Of a stretch of DNA of 64,000 nt, positions 16,780 through 26,256 are shown in pieces; within the stretch, counting starts at the first letter, position 1; the number at the start of each line of letters is the position of its first letter. The stretch is from an uncultured Prevotellaceae bacterium. Lineage in GTDB: Bacteria > Bacteroidota > Bacteroidia > Bacteroidales > Bacteroidaceae. The notes beneath the pieces were generated by a model. It was not told the DNA's origin and did no database searches. It was given only the letters and a program-made list of their open reading frames with translations. The translations under genes and the position numbers were made by a program. The DNA is taken from NCBI GenBank assembly GCA_937877625.1, contig CALFJG010000047.1, positions 1 to 64,000 of the forward strand, in the 5' to 3' direction.

Positions 16780-17211
16780 TTAGAAAGGCCACCAACGGCG
16801 TTTGCGCTTTGGTTGTTCGCGCTCCTCGTCGCTATAGAACTGTTCGGCACTGATACGCTTTGTTATTATCTCGTAGATAGCTCCCCAGTCGGGGCGTCCG
16901 CCTACGGTGGGTAAGCCGCCGAGGTTGCGGTCGTCAATAAAAACCTCGGCTTTGAGTTTGCGGGTATAGTGGCGCGTCTCGGTCGTTTCTTCTGGAAATT
17001 CTTTGTTGGCGGCGTAGAGTTGTATGCCGTGTTGCTCGCACCACGCTACGGCTTCGTCAAGCAACCGACCCTCTCTTACCGACCAAAGCACGATTTTGTG
17101 TCCTTCTTGTTGTAAGCGGCGCAACGTAGCGGTAGCAAAAGGTATTTCCTTACCTATTTCTGGGTAGCGATGCTCCACAATTGTTCCGTCAAAGTCAACT
17201 GCTATATACAT
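16780..17211 (-). CDS. HAD-like hydrolase, BT0820 type
   Basis: This 143-aa protein has HAD motif I (AVDFDGTIVEHRYP at residues 4-17), a motif II-like segment (IVLWSVREGR) and motif III/IV residues in VFIDDRNLGG. It lacks a large cap domain. Small HAD proteins of this form are conserved in Bacteroidales; the substrate is not known. A basic, Trp-rich tail (KRKRRWWPF) closes it. It lies 9 bp upstream of nnrD. Confidence 0.8.
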   Translation of the reverse strand: MYIAVDFDGTIVEHRYPEIGKEIPFATATLRRLQQEGHKIVLWSVREGRLLDEAVAWCEQHGIQLYAANKEFPEETTETRHYTRKLKAEVFIDDRNLGGLPTVGGRPDWGAIYEIITKRISAEQFYSDEEREQPKRKRRWWPF

Positions 17212-17239
17212 AGTTCTGCTGTTTTATGGAATATGCTTA

Positions 17240-18964
17240 TCAAGGAGTATTTTTGTGTCGTATGGTGTGCATTGTTGTAGTGTGGAGTGCTGCGCGGAAC
17301 GGGGCGAGGCGGCTTCCTGTGGCAGCACGAACGAAGTATGTGCCATCGTTGTTGAGTAGGAATAGCGGTGAGGCACTACTTGATGTTATGGTGTGCGTCT
17401 CGTAGTAGCCCTGTAGCGGTGGCGTAGTGGCGGTGGTGAGTGTGCCGTTGAGGGCAACGAACGTGACTTCGGTGGCGGCGTTGTCTCTTGGACGGAAAAT
17501 GATGCCTTGGCCTGCGCTTATCGTTGTTACGGGACTGAAGTACACTGCCTCGTCATCGGTTTCGCTTACGGCTTCAACCTCCACCTCTGCGCCTGCCAGG
17601 GCTGCAAAAGGCAGGGAAAGCGTCTCCCAGTTGCCATCGCCGACGAGCCTCCTCACATAGCGCACCTGTCCTGCGCTTATGCTGATGTCGGCTGGCAGGC
17701 GTAGGGCTACACGGTCGGTAAGGGTGGCGGGAGTAAGGAGTGTGTACGTGGCATCTTTTGTAACCACGAAATCCCATGTGTTTGGTACAAAACGTGCGTC
17801 ATCGGGATTAACAATGATAAGGGTGTTCTGCCCCTCGGGACGCTCAGTGAATGTTTGCGGGTGGGCAGGCAGGGGGCAGGCAGTGAGGTCAAGCCAAGTA
17901 GCACCTTGCCAATCCAGTTCTGCGAGTTCCAATGCCGAGAGTCCGCCACTTATTATAAGAGTGCCTCCGGAGATTGTCTGTGTGGCTTGGGGCGTGACGG
18001 GCAATAGCCATACGTTCTGGCTCGTGCCTGCTGCGGCCTCTTCCGAGGTGAGTGTGGCGAAATGCTGACTTGAAGGGATGTAACGTAGTGCACGTTCGCC
18101 TTGCCAGAATGTTCCATCGTTTAGTGTCCAAACAACTTCTGTGTTTGTAGCGTGCAAGTCAGCATCAAGGTATTGCCCTGCGGCGTTGAGTAGGGAAAAA
18201 GTGTTGGCACTAAGCACGTTGGCCTGCCATTGCAATGCAGGAGCAGAGGCGGCAAGGGTGGCATTGGAGAGCAGGTAGTCGGTGGCAGAAGCCGTGCCAT
18301 CGGCGGTAAGCATCTTGTCGTTACTGAAGATACACACCGTGCTGCCGGGGTCAGGCATTGTAGCTTGGCCATGTAGCGAGAGTGTGGCTTGTCCGTAGCG
18401 ATAGAGATGAAGAGAGAGGGTTGCACCACTCCCGCTTTTGTAGTTGCCAAACACGTAGTATAGTTTTCCTTTGATTGTTGTCAGTGTGAATGAGAAGTAG
18501 CGGTCGCCGTCCAACGTGTTTCTTAATACGAAAGTACCATCGCTCTGGGTAATGCTGTAGGGAATAGCCTCGGAGCGATTGGTCGTAAGTTGTAGAGCCG
18601 TTTCAGTGGCTCCTTTCGCTACATACTTTTCATCGTGTTTAATAAAGAAGTTCTCGCCGGTTTCTTCCAATGTCCAGAGCCACGTCGGGTCTTGTACGCT
18701 AAGGGGATTGCCTGCTACAATATCGGTGTTGGAGGCATTGAAAAAGTTTCCTCTTGCTTGGCTTTCTGCCACATAGAAACCGCCATCCGTTGAGTATGTC
18801 GCCCCGATGACTACTTGTAGCCCGTCTTGTAGCCACGCCATTCCGCTAATGGGTACGAACTCGGCTGGGAGGCTTACCGACAGGGAGTTGGCACGACCCA
18901 TTAGCACGCCTAAAACAGACAAAGCGAGCAAAAGTATTGCGAGGTGTTGCGAATGTGGTTTCAC
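17240..18964 (-). CDS. Secreted protein of unknown function, 574 aa
   Basis: A signal peptide of about 25 residues precedes a Ser/Thr- and Ala-rich body. Repeated segments such as GGFYVAESQA, YFSFTLTTIKGKLYYVFG and FSLLNAAGQYLDAD resemble beta-trefoil-like or ricin-like repeats in Bacteroidales surface proteins, but I cannot assign a family. The end (GTYFVRAATGSRLAPFRAAL) is a tail form common in these proteins. It lies 24 bp after rfbA and 28 bp before the HAD gene. Confidence 0.7.
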   Translation of the reverse strand: MKPHSQHLAILLLALSVLGVLMGRANSLSVSLPAEFVPISGMAWLQDGLQVVIGATYSTDGGFYVAESQARGNFFNASNTDIVAGNPLSVQDPTWLWTLEETGENFFIKHDEKYVAKGATETALQLTTNRSEAIPYSITQSDGTFVLRNTLDGDRYFSFTLTTIKGKLYYVFGNYKSGSGATLSLHLYRYGQATLSLHGQATMPDPGSTVCIFSNDKMLTADGTASATDYLLSNATLAASAPALQWQANVLSANTFSLLNAAGQYLDADLHATNTEVVWTLNDGTFWQGERALRYIPSSQHFATLTSEEAAAGTSQNVWLLPVTPQATQTISGGTLIISGGLSALELAELDWQGATWLDLTACPLPAHPQTFTERPEGQNTLIIVNPDDARFVPNTWDFVVTKDATYTLLTPATLTDRVALRLPADISISAGQVRYVRRLVGDGNWETLSLPFAALAGAEVEVEAVSETDDEAVYFSPVTTISAGQGIIFRPRDNAATEVTFVALNGTLTTATTPPLQGYYETHTITSSSASPLFLLNNDGTYFVRAATGSRLAPFRAALHTTTMHTIRHKNTP

Positions 18965-18987
18965 AAAAGGTATAAGCGTGGCAAGTT

Positions 18988-19863
18988 TTATTTCTTCAGT
19001 AGGCGCAAGAGGTATTGGCCGTATTGGTTCTTGGACATAGGCTGGGCTATCTCGCGAAGTTTCTCATCGGAAATCCATCCCATTTTGTGGGCGATGCCTT
19101 CCAGACACCCCACTTTCAGCCCGGTGCGTTTCTCTATGACTTCTATAAAGGTGCTGGCCTCACTGAGGCTGTCATGCGTTCCCGTATCGAGCCAGGCGAA
19201 GCCACGTCCGAGGGTCTGCACCGTCAGGCGGTCTCGTTCGAGATATTCTTGATTTACGGTAGTGATTTCCAGCTCTCCGCGGGCTGACGGCTTGATACGT
19301 GCTGCTATGTCAAGCACGTCGTTGGGATAGAAGTAGAGGCCTACCACGGCGTAGTTCGACTTTGGCAGGGCGGGTTTCTCCTCTATGCTTACGGCATGGC
19401 CTACATCGTTGAACTCCACCACGCCGTAGCGTTCGGGGTCGTTTACTCGATAGCCGAAAACGGTGGCACGGTTTTGCTCCTCTGCCGTCTTTACGGCATT
19501 GTGAAGCATCGTCTTCATACCCGAGCCGTGGAAGATGTTGTCGCCGAGTACCAGACACACGCTGTCGTTGCCTACAAACTCTCGTCCGATGATAAATGCT
19601 TGTGCAAGGCCATCGGGTGAGGGCTGTTCGGCGTATGAAAGACGGATGCCGTAGTCGCTACCGTCGCCGAGTAAGCGACGAAACATTGGCAGGTCGGTTG
19701 GTGTGCTGATAATAAGGATCTCCCGAATGCCTGCGAGCATTAGCACAGACAAGGGATAGTAAACCATTGGTTTGTCAAAGATAGGAAGGAGCTGTTTACT
19801 TACGCCTTTCGTGATGGGGTAGAGGCGTGTGCCGCTTCCGCCAGCGAGTACAATGCCTTTCAT
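18988..19863 (-). CDS. rfbA: Glucose-1-phosphate thymidylyltransferase
   Basis: This 291-aa enzyme makes dTDP-glucose from dTTP and glucose-1-phosphate, the first step toward dTDP-rhamnose and related sugars. The start at 19863 gives [18 protein letters not shown], the expected N-terminus with the nucleotide-binding GGSGTRL. The frame extends further upstream without homology. [12 protein letters not shown] and [11 protein letters not shown] are also typical. The rfbB, rfbC and rfbD genes are not in the window. It is 75 bp downstream of a glycosyltransferase, suggesting a polysaccharide role. Confidence 0.93.
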   Translation of the reverse strand: MKGIVLAGGSGTRLYPITKGVSKQLLPIFDKPMVYYPLSVLMLAGIREILIISTPTDLPMFRRLLGDGSDYGIRLSYAEQPSPDGLAQAFIIGREFVGNDSVCLVLGDNIFHGSGMKTMLHNAVKTAEEQNRATVFGYRVNDPERYGVVEFNDVGHAVSIEEKPALPKSNYAVVGLYFYPNDVLDIAARIKPSARGELEITTVNQEYLERDRLTVQTLGRGFAWLDTGTHDSLSEASTFIEVIEKRTGLKVGCLEGIAHKMGWISDEKLREIAQPMSKNQYGQYLLRLLKK

Positions 19864-19938
19864 TATAGGAATAGTGCTTTTTGAAAAGATGCGCAAATGT
19901 AGTGCATTTTTATGTTTTAGCAAAGGTTCTGTTGGCTT

Positions 19939-21699
19939 TTACACGATTGCAAGCAAGGCTCGCCACAATCCCGGTAGGTGTTTTGGCCAATGTTTGCACA
20001 GAACGCGGGCTTTGCTTTGGAATGGCTTTGTAGCGTGCCGACTTTGTTTGCGCAGGAAGGCGATGCTTTCGTCTTCGTTAGGCAAGGGGCCGTGTTCCTG
20101 TTCCATTTTTCGAAGTATCAACATGCAGCGTGCTGCCAGAGCGTTCCAAGCAGGCTCAAGTTCTTTTTGCTCCGAGAGGCCCTTGTACAGGAGGATGTCG
20201 GTGTCTATCGCTATAATCTCTGTGACGAGTGCTTGCCTGTCGTCCCAAAGCGTGCCGCCGGTGATGCTTTCTTCGTGGCGGTAGATGCGGTGGTGTATGG
20301 TGTTGAGCCACTTCACGCTACGGGCTGTCATAACGAGCCGTACGCCAAGTTCTAAGTCATCGCCTCGTGTGAGGTTTGTGTTCCAAAATGTATTGGTGGG
20401 CGGCAGGGCAAAGAGTGTGCGCCTAATAAGGCATGTTTGTGTGGATATGACGCTGCCGAGTATTTGTGCCGGCACTGTGGTGGGTACGATACGTCGGCGG
20501 GCTTTTGTCTTTCCGCTTGGGAATACCATCCTTGTACGCGCACAAATCATATCGTAACGACCGAGATAGGGCTGAGCTTCGCGGAAGAACGTGGGTGAAA
20601 TCTCATCGTCGCTGTCAAAGAAGTAGATATATTGGCCGTGTGTGGCGTGAAGCCCCCGGTTGCGTGCAGCGGCGGCACTATGTTCGGGTTCGGAGAGGAT
20701 GGCTACGTTCATAAATCGACTGCTGTACTTGTTGCGAAAGTCCTCACAGATTTTCAACGAGTTGTCGGTGGAGCCGTTATCTACGAGTACTATCTCCAAT
20801 GCGTTGTAGTCCACAGCCAGTAGCGACTCTAAAAGTCGCGGCAGTGTCTTGGCGCGGTTGTAGTAGGGGATAACCACAGAGATAGGTCTTTCGGGGTGGG
20901 GCGTTCGTTGAATATATCGGATGCCTTGTGCCAATAGTCTAAGCTTCCACGTCTTTTCGCCCCAGGGTGCTAAGAGCGCATATTTAATACTGCGTAGCCA
21001 AGCCCCCCGCCGTCCGTGTATCAAGCGTAGTGCCGCGCCTTTACTGCGTAGAAACTTGGGGTGGCGTTGTAGGCGAGTATCGGTGGTGTTGTTGTTGGTG
21101 GAGAGGATTGTTTCTGGAACGAATAAGATACGATGTCCGAGTGCCGCGCTTTGGTATAGGAAAATGTCTTCTTCGCCGCAGACGAGTTCTTTGCTGCCCA
21201 GTCCGAAACGCAGGTCGAAGAACGGGGTGTCGTATCGCAGCCTTAGTGCTATCTCTACCGATGATGCCGCATAGCCGCGTGGCCAACGGGCGTATTCCGT
21301 GGGCTTGGTGGGATAGTTCTTTAGCGGCTGGCCGTTGTAGTCCGTTGCTTGGAAACAAAGGATATCGCTGTTGGTATTTTCCTTAAAAGCACGAAGTATG
21401 ATGTTAAATGCGTCGGGGCGAAAGCGCACATCGTCATCGCATAGGAGCGCATATCGTGTTGTGCAAGCGTTGAGAAGTTCGTTGCGACTAATGGAGAGTC
21501 CTGCATAATCCCGGGCAATCAGTTTCACATCTTCGCGCTGCAACTGCGGCAAGGTGTTGAGGGAGGCCTGTGTGGGTTTATGTGTCACTTGCCACAGCAC
21601 AACATAGCATACACGTTCGTCCGGGGGTAACAACACACCCGGCACGTCGGCGAGGCGTTCGTTTATAGTACTTATAAGAACAGAAAGGGTGGGGGGCAT
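19939..21699 (-). CDS. Glycosyltransferase with two GT2-like domains
   Basis: The protein is 586 aa from the Met at 21699; the frame is open to 21777 but the -7 box at 21727-21734 falls inside that extension. The first GT-A-like domain (about 1-260) has LSVLISTINERLAD and a DDDVRF acidic motif. The second (about 270-500) has ISVVIPYYNRAKTLPRLLES and the metal-binding FDSDDEISP. Two-domain GT2 enzymes build surface polysaccharides; the sugar and linkage are unknown. The following rfbA suggests a dTDP-sugar donor, which is inference. Confidence 0.82.
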   Translation of the reverse strand: MPPTLSVLISTINERLADVPGVLLPPDERVCYVVLWQVTHKPTQASLNTLPQLQREDVKLIARDYAGLSISRNELLNACTTRYALLCDDDVRFRPDAFNIILRAFKENTNSDILCFQATDYNGQPLKNYPTKPTEYARWPRGYAASSVEIALRLRYDTPFFDLRFGLGSKELVCGEEDIFLYQSAALGHRILFVPETILSTNNNTTDTRLQRHPKFLRSKGAALRLIHGRRGAWLRSIKYALLAPWGEKTWKLRLLAQGIRYIQRTPHPERPISVVIPYYNRAKTLPRLLESLLAVDYNALEIVLVDNGSTDNSLKICEDFRNKYSSRFMNVAILSEPEHSAAAARNRGLHATHGQYIYFFDSDDEISPTFFREAQPYLGRYDMICARTRMVFPSGKTKARRRIVPTTVPAQILGSVISTQTCLIRRTLFALPPTNTFWNTNLTRGDDLELGVRLVMTARSVKWLNTIHHRIYRHEESITGGTLWDDRQALVTEIIAIDTDILLYKGLSEQKELEPAWNALAARCMLILRKMEQEHGPLPNEDESIAFLRKQSRHATKPFQSKARVLCKHWPKHLPGLWRALLAIV

Positions 21700-21726
21700 G
21701 CGTAGGAAGGAGGTGTTTATCGCTTG

Positions 21727-21734
21727 CAAAGTTA
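21727..21734 (-). promoter_or_regulatory. -7 box for the glycosyltransferase-rfbA run
   Basis: The minus strand reads TAACTTTG, 28 bp before the start at 21699. It supports the shorter start and makes this the likely head of the minus-strand run that continues to topB. Confidence 0.5.
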
Positions 21735-21774
21735 GGTTATTTGCGCGAAAGGCATCTTGCTTTAGGTGCAAAAT

Positions 21775-21836
21775 CACACAACAGCGGTCTGAAAGACCAT
21801 TTGCTTATCGTGTCTTTCAGACCGCCGCTGTGTGTG
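21775..21836 (-). terminator. Hairpin terminator after the DUF4353-type gene
   Basis: GGTCTGAAAGAC (21786-21797) pairs with GTCTTTCAGACC (21812-21823). The stem continues through CAGC/GCTG with a small bulge to CACAC/GTGTG ends. On the minus strand it is followed by TGATTTTGC. It separates the 21895 gene from the glycosyltransferase. Confidence 0.6.
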
Positions 21837-21894
21837 GTTTGCTGCTCCTGTGGCACTAACCTATAATAATGTCTGGTAGTGCGAGCCTTGTATT

Positions 21895-24879
21895 TTATTT
21901 CGCGGTAAGTTTCACCTCGCTGCTACCGCTGGTGATGGCGGCTGTGGTGCCTGTGGCAGAACTTCCGAGGTACAGTCCGTGCCAAGCGGTGGTGGCATCG
22001 GTGGGTGCCGTAGTGCTGTAGCGCAGTGTGTAGGAGCCGCCACTCGTCATTCCCTTGGCGGTGAAGAGCGAGAGCGTACTGCTTAGCGTACTGGTAAGCC
22101 CGGGGAATGAGTACGTAACAAGATTGTTACCACTGGTATCGGCAAGGGTGTAGTATCGGCCTGAGCTATAGCTTATTGTACCCGTGTAGAACAGATAGCC
22201 TTGTGCTGCGCCGCTGATAGTAGAGCTGCTTCCGCCACCGCCGCCTTGTGCTGCACCGGCACTTATGGCGATGCCGTTGCCGGTGATTTGTATGTAGGAG
22301 TTGTTATCGCAGTCGAGGCCTTCTTCGGGGCTGCCTTTCGATGTGTAGGCAAACACGGCACCATTGCCAATAGTGATTGCACCGCTCTGGCCGGCGTTGC
22401 TGTCCACTGCGTCGTTGCCATACGACCAGCAAACAGTGATGCCGCCGTTGAAGAATATCTTTCCACTGGAGTTGATACAGTCATCGTAGCAATAGAAGTA
22501 GTGTTTTCCGCCTTGTATATAGATAGCTGTCTTGCTCTCTAAGCCTTCGGCACCATCGGTTGAGGTGCTCACTTCTGTGATGCCTCCATAAAGATATATG
22601 GTACCCTGCACTTTTATGGCTTTTGCGGAACTGCCACTGCTGCTTTCACCGCCGGGGCCTCCGCCGCCACCCCACATTCCTCCTCCGCCCGAGGAGGAAC
22701 TGGAGCCGAAACTGCTACCCGTGGTGCTGACGGTGAGTGTGGGGCCGGTGCCGTCGGAGAGGCCTTGGGTGTAGGTGCCGCTGCTCTTGATGCCTTTGCC
22801 GCCGCTGCCCGTCATCTTAATGGTGATGGTGCCGGCGTTGAGGGCTATCTTTGTGTCGGCCTTGATGCCCTTGGCGGTGTAGCTGTCGCTGCTTCCCGTT
22901 TGTCCGGCACTGCTGCTTGTGATGTTGAGCGTGCCGCCGTTGGTGGTGACATTGGTGGCCGAGATGCCACGAATGGCGGCTCCCGTGGAGCAATTGATTG
23001 TAACACTGCCGCCACTCTGCTCATAGTCCTTGGTCTTTATGCCGGCACAGTAAGATGCATCGCTGTTGATAACTTGCATACCGCCTGTCGGGGTGAGAGT
23101 AAGTGTGCCTCCGCTGATGCTTACCGTGGCTTTCGACTTGATACCTTTGCTCATCGTGCCGCTGTTGGCCACCTTGATGGTGCCGGCGGCGATGTTCACG
23201 TTGCCATCGGCTTTGATGCCCGAGGCGTTGTAACCGGTGCCTTCGTCTTCTGAGAGGTCGCTCGTGCCGCCGTAAGTGTTGGTGACGTTGCTGAGCGTGT
23301 AGGTGCGTGTGGTGCCGCTGGTGGAATAGCTGTTGCTAATGGAATAGTAGACGTCGGAGCCGCTGGTCGGGCCGCTGAATGTGCTACTAACTATGGTGTA
23401 GGATGTAGAGCCGCCCCAGCCACTACTGTAGTTGTCGCTCTTGAAATAATATGTGCCGCTGGTGGCCTCGCCGAAGTCGTAGTAGTAGAACGTAATAGTG
23501 CTGTAACCATTGCTCTTGCTTACGGTGTTGGTGAGTTGGGCAATCTGTGTGCCGCTACTGTTGTAGAGGTAAACCTTGCTCCACACGCTACTACTTCCAC
23601 CGGGGCCGCCGCCCCACATTCCGCCGCCGCCGCTGCTGCTTGTGGGCAGGCTTACATAGACGCGATAGGAGTTTTTTGTCTCGGTGTCGGTGCCAGAACT
23701 TGCTGTCTCGGCCGTGCCACCCGCTCCGTTGGCTGTGATGTTGACGATGGTGGTGGTGGAGTCTTGGTTGATAGTTATGTTACCGTCGGCGTTGAGTCCA
23801 CGTCCGCCCTGAGCCGTGCTCTTTATGGTGACAGAGCCGCCGGAGATGGTGAGGTTGCCATCGGCTTTGATGGCGGCGGGATAACTGATGTCTGCACCGT
23901 CCACCTCTATGCTGCCAGTCTGCGTGACGTTAATTGTGCCGCCGCATATTTCTACATCGCCCTCGGCTTTAATGCCTTTGGCTGCATCGGCACTGGTAGT
24001 GAGCGTAAGCGTTCCGCCGCTAATGATGGCTTTGCCGGTGTTGTCTTCGTCCGTTTCTACGTTGCCGTCATCGTCCACCTCGTAGTCCACTTGGATAGCG
24101 TCATCGCCTACTCCGCTAATGGTGACGTTGCCTGCGCGTTGCTCAAAGTATTGGTCAATGTGGAGGCCATCGCCTACGGCACTGTTTACCACAAGAGACC
24201 CGGTGAAAGTCTTTTTTAGAAGCACGTACTCATTGCCTTTCAAAGCATGGTTGGTAAGACCTGTGATGTTGAGTGTGCCTGCACCTTTCATCTCGGTGTG
24301 TCCCTTGATGTGGAGTGTGGCTTTGTGAGACCCCCCGGCTACGTCGCTGAGTGTGTTTGTGCCATTGACTACGAGGTCGATGCGTTTGCCGTTTTTGATA
24401 TGAATGGCAGGGCCGCTGGTGCTGGTGAGTGTCAGGTTGTTGAGCGTTACAGTGGCTTTATACTCGCCGTTCAGGATGAACTGTCCGTCGGTGCTTGTGC
24501 CACTAAGCGAGTAGGTTATTTCTCCCACGTTCTTGTCAACAAGCACGCTTTGGTCTATGCTCACGCGTGCGCCGCTTACCGTAGCATCGATGTAGTAGGC
24601 CACGTTGCCGGCAATCTTTACCGAGGCGGACGCATCGGTGTAGTCCACGCTGACGAGGTTGTCGGTCACGGTACTCTCGTCCACATACATTTCGTCAATG
24701 TCGGCAAGCGTGAATGCTTTTTCCATAATGGTGAGCGTAGTGCCGCCCGTGAAAGTCATATCGCCCGACTGCGAGGCGGGGAATTGATATGTCACGCTGC
24801 CCACACGCACGTTGAGCGTTTGCGCCGAGGCTGCAAGGGTGAGCAAGAGGGCCAGTATAATAGAGAACGTCTTTTTCAT
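21895..24879 (-). CDS. Secreted beta-helix protein, Cthe_2159/DUF4353-like carbohydrate-binding
   Basis: This 994-aa protein has a signal peptide (MKKTFSIILALLLTLAASAQ). Its long repetitive body uses segments such as GIKADGNVTISGGT and GKAIISGGTLTL, forming a right-handed parallel beta-helix of the kind in Cthe_2159-type carbohydrate-binding proteins. Two Gly-rich linkers with GGGMWGGG interrupt it at about 415 and 730, and Ser/Tyr-rich segments lie between. Many Asp/Asn residues could bind calcium. It probably acts at the cell surface or in the matrix. Its start overlaps the end of the 134-aa gene by 4 bp, so the two are coupled. Confidence 0.8.
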   Translation of the reverse strand: MKKTFSIILALLLTLAASAQTLNVRVGSVTYQFPASQSGDMTFTGGTTLTIMEKAFTLADIDEMYVDESTVTDNLVSVDYTDASASVKIAGNVAYYIDATVSGARVSIDQSVLVDKNVGEITYSLSGTSTDGQFILNGEYKATVTLNNLTLTSTSGPAIHIKNGKRIDLVVNGTNTLSDVAGGSHKATLHIKGHTEMKGAGTLNITGLTNHALKGNEYVLLKKTFTGSLVVNSAVGDGLHIDQYFEQRAGNVTISGVGDDAIQVDYEVDDDGNVETDEDNTGKAIISGGTLTLTTSADAAKGIKAEGDVEICGGTINVTQTGSIEVDGADISYPAAIKADGNLTISGGSVTIKSTAQGGRGLNADGNITINQDSTTTIVNITANGAGGTAETASSGTDTETKNSYRVYVSLPTSSSGGGGMWGGGPGGSSSVWSKVYLYNSSGTQIAQLTNTVSKSNGYSTITFYYYDFGEATSGTYYFKSDNYSSGWGGSTSYTIVSSTFSGPTSGSDVYYSISNSYSTSGTTRTYTLSNVTNTYGGTSDLSEDEGTGYNASGIKADGNVNIAAGTIKVANSGTMSKGIKSKATVSISGGTLTLTPTGGMQVINSDASYCAGIKTKDYEQSGGSVTINCSTGAAIRGISATNVTTNGGTLNITSSSAGQTGSSDSYTAKGIKADTKIALNAGTITIKMTGSGGKGIKSSGTYTQGLSDGTGPTLTVSTTGSSFGSSSSSGGGGMWGGGGGPGGESSSGSSAKAIKVQGTIYLYGGITEVSTSTDGAEGLESKTAIYIQGGKHYFYCYDDCINSSGKIFFNGGITVCWSYGNDAVDSNAGQSGAITIGNGAVFAYTSKGSPEEGLDCDNNSYIQITGNGIAISAGAAQGGGGGSSSTISGAAQGYLFYTGTISYSSGRYYTLADTSGNNLVTYSFPGLTSTLSSTLSLFTAKGMTSGGSYTLRYSTTAPTDATTAWHGLYLGSSATGTTAAITSGSSEVKLTAK

Positions 24880-25280
24880 TGTAGGGAGATTTTTAGTTTG
24901 TTGCCGTTGTCGGCTTTAACGACATACACGCCTTTGGGTAGCCGTTGTGTGGCGGCTTGCACGGAGGGGAAACGCCCGGCACTACGTCCGTCGGCGGTGA
25001 ACACCTCAACGGCGACATTGCTCTGTGCCGCAGCGAGGCTGATAAGCCCTGTGGCTGTGTCGGTGAAATACATTCGCGCGAGGGTGGCGGTGGTGAACAA
25101 GGCCGTTTCTTGTGTGTTGGCGGCTGTAAGTGTGCCATCTGCATAGGAGAGCGTCAGTCCTTGAACTGACATTGTCTTTACTTCGCCGTCAGAGGTCTGA
25201 AGGGCGAGGTAAGGATACTCGTCGGCGCGCGCTATTAGTACGCTAAAGGCGAGGACAAGAAGGAGGAAATGTTTTCTCAT
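24876..25280 (-). CDS. Small secreted protein, first gene of a coupled pair
   Basis: This 134-aa protein has a signal peptide (ending ARA at about 19) and a short body whose second half (VEVFTADGRSAGRF, then LPKGVYVVKADNGNKLKISL) resembles the beta-sandwich C-terminal tails of Bacteroidota exported proteins. The N-terminal half (YLALQTSDGEVKTMSVQGLTLSYADG) resembles a segment often found just after the signal peptide of Prevotella surface proteins. It overlaps the 994-aa gene by 4 bp (ATGA). The pair may act together; the function is unknown. Confidence 0.75.
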   Translation of the reverse strand: MRKHFLLLVLAFSVLIARADEYPYLALQTSDGEVKTMSVQGLTLSYADGTLTAANTQETALFTTATLARMYFTDTATGLISLAAAQSNVAVEVFTADGRSAGRFPSVQAATQRLPKGVYVVKADNGNKLKISLQ

Positions 25281-25317
25281 TATTGAAAAAATGTGTGTGT
25301 TTTTGTTTACAACGCGG

Positions 25318-25325
25318 CAAAAGTA
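25318..25325 (-). promoter_or_regulatory. -7 box for the coupled secreted-protein pair
   Basis: The minus strand reads TACTTTTG, 38 bp before the start at 25280. Confidence 0.5.
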
Positions 25326-25543
25326 GCTTTTTTGTTGAGTTTTGCTGCGCGAGTGATATTTGTAAAGGAAGTAAATCAGACTTTTTGCAACAATTTTTAG
25401 CCTTTTTGCTGTGTAATCTTTTAGTTTACTTTGCTTTCTGTGCCGCTTTGGTGATTAGCGGTGTGTGTGGACGCAAATGTATTATTTTGAAAGAATAGCA
25501 CAAATTTGGTACGGGAAACGCGCCGCTTTTGTGTTTTTCTCAC

Positions 25544-25551
25544 TATTTTTG
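25544..25551 (+). promoter_or_regulatory. -7 box for the TetR regulator
   Basis: TATTTTTG lies 22 bp before the ATG at 25574. Together with 25318-25325 it makes a divergent promoter pair in a 293-bp region, so the TetR protein may control the secreted pair. Confidence 0.5.
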
Positions 25552-25573
25552 CCGCATAAATAATACTGTTACC

Positions 25574-26185
25574 ATGTCTGTCAGTAAGACTCGTCGCCAC
25601 CTTGTGGACGTGGCGCGCGATTTATTCGCCCGAAAGGGGTTGGAGTCCACCACGATGAATGACATCGCCGCTGCATCAAAGCGTGGGCGACGCACGTTAT
25701 ACACCTATTTTCGTAGTAAGGAGGAACTCTATACTGCGGTGGTTGAAACCGAATTAGACCGCCTTTCTGAGAAGTTAGACGAGGTGGCTGCGATGGACAT
25801 AACACCCGAACACAAACTTTTTATGCTGGCCTATACCCACCTAAATAGTACGAAAGAAACCGTAGGTAGGAATGGGTCGCTAAGAGCAGAGTTCTTTCGT
25901 AACATTTGGACGGTGGAAACTGTGCGGCGTGCCTTTGACCGTGAGGAGCGACACATCATTCGCCGCATCTTGCAGGAGGGAGTAGATAGCGGCTCGTTTT
26001 GTATTGATAGCGTTGCCCTGATGGCCGATGTGTTTCATTATGCACTGAAAGGTCTTGAAGTACCGTATATCTACGACCGTTTGGGTATCGGTGTTAACGA
26101 AGAGCAGGCTAAGGTGTTTGTGATGCGCCTTATCTGCCGTGCAATGGGCGTGAAAGAACCTGATATGGCCGATTGTTTGAAATAG
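25574..26185 (+). CDS. TetR/AcrR family transcriptional regulator
   Basis: The protein is 203 aa from the ATG at 25574 (MSVSKTRRHLVDVARDLF). The helix-turn-helix is visible as TTMNDIAAASKRGRRTLYTYFRSKEELY at about 25-52, with the TetR family YxYFxSKEEL motif. The C-terminal ligand-binding part is helical and unassigned. The open frame reaches 25529, but the -7 box lies in that extension, so the shorter start is preferred. It is divergent from the secreted pair and convergent with the S9 peptidase operon. Confidence 0.88.
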   Translation: MSVSKTRRHLVDVARDLFARKGLESTTMNDIAAASKRGRRTLYTYFRSKEELYTAVVETELDRLSEKLDEVAAMDITPEHKLFMLAYTHLNSTKETVGRNGSLRAEFFRNIWTVETVRRAFDREERHIIRRILQEGVDSGSFCIDSVALMADVFHYALKGLEVPYIYDRLGIGVNEEQAKVFVMRLICRAMGVKEPDMADCLK

Positions 26186-26256
26186 GTGGCTGAAAGTATA
26201 TCAGTGTTGTAGGTTATTATTACTCCCGACACTTAATTCTTATCCGTAACAATTTG

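Noticed and set aside
18988..21699. A complete dTDP-rhamnose or O-antigen locus
   Set aside because: Only rfbA and one glycosyltransferase are present; rfbB, rfbC and rfbD are absent.
22201..24219. Plus-strand frames inside the 994-aa beta-helix gene
   Set aside because: They are Ala/Val-rich shadows of a G/C-biased repetitive gene.
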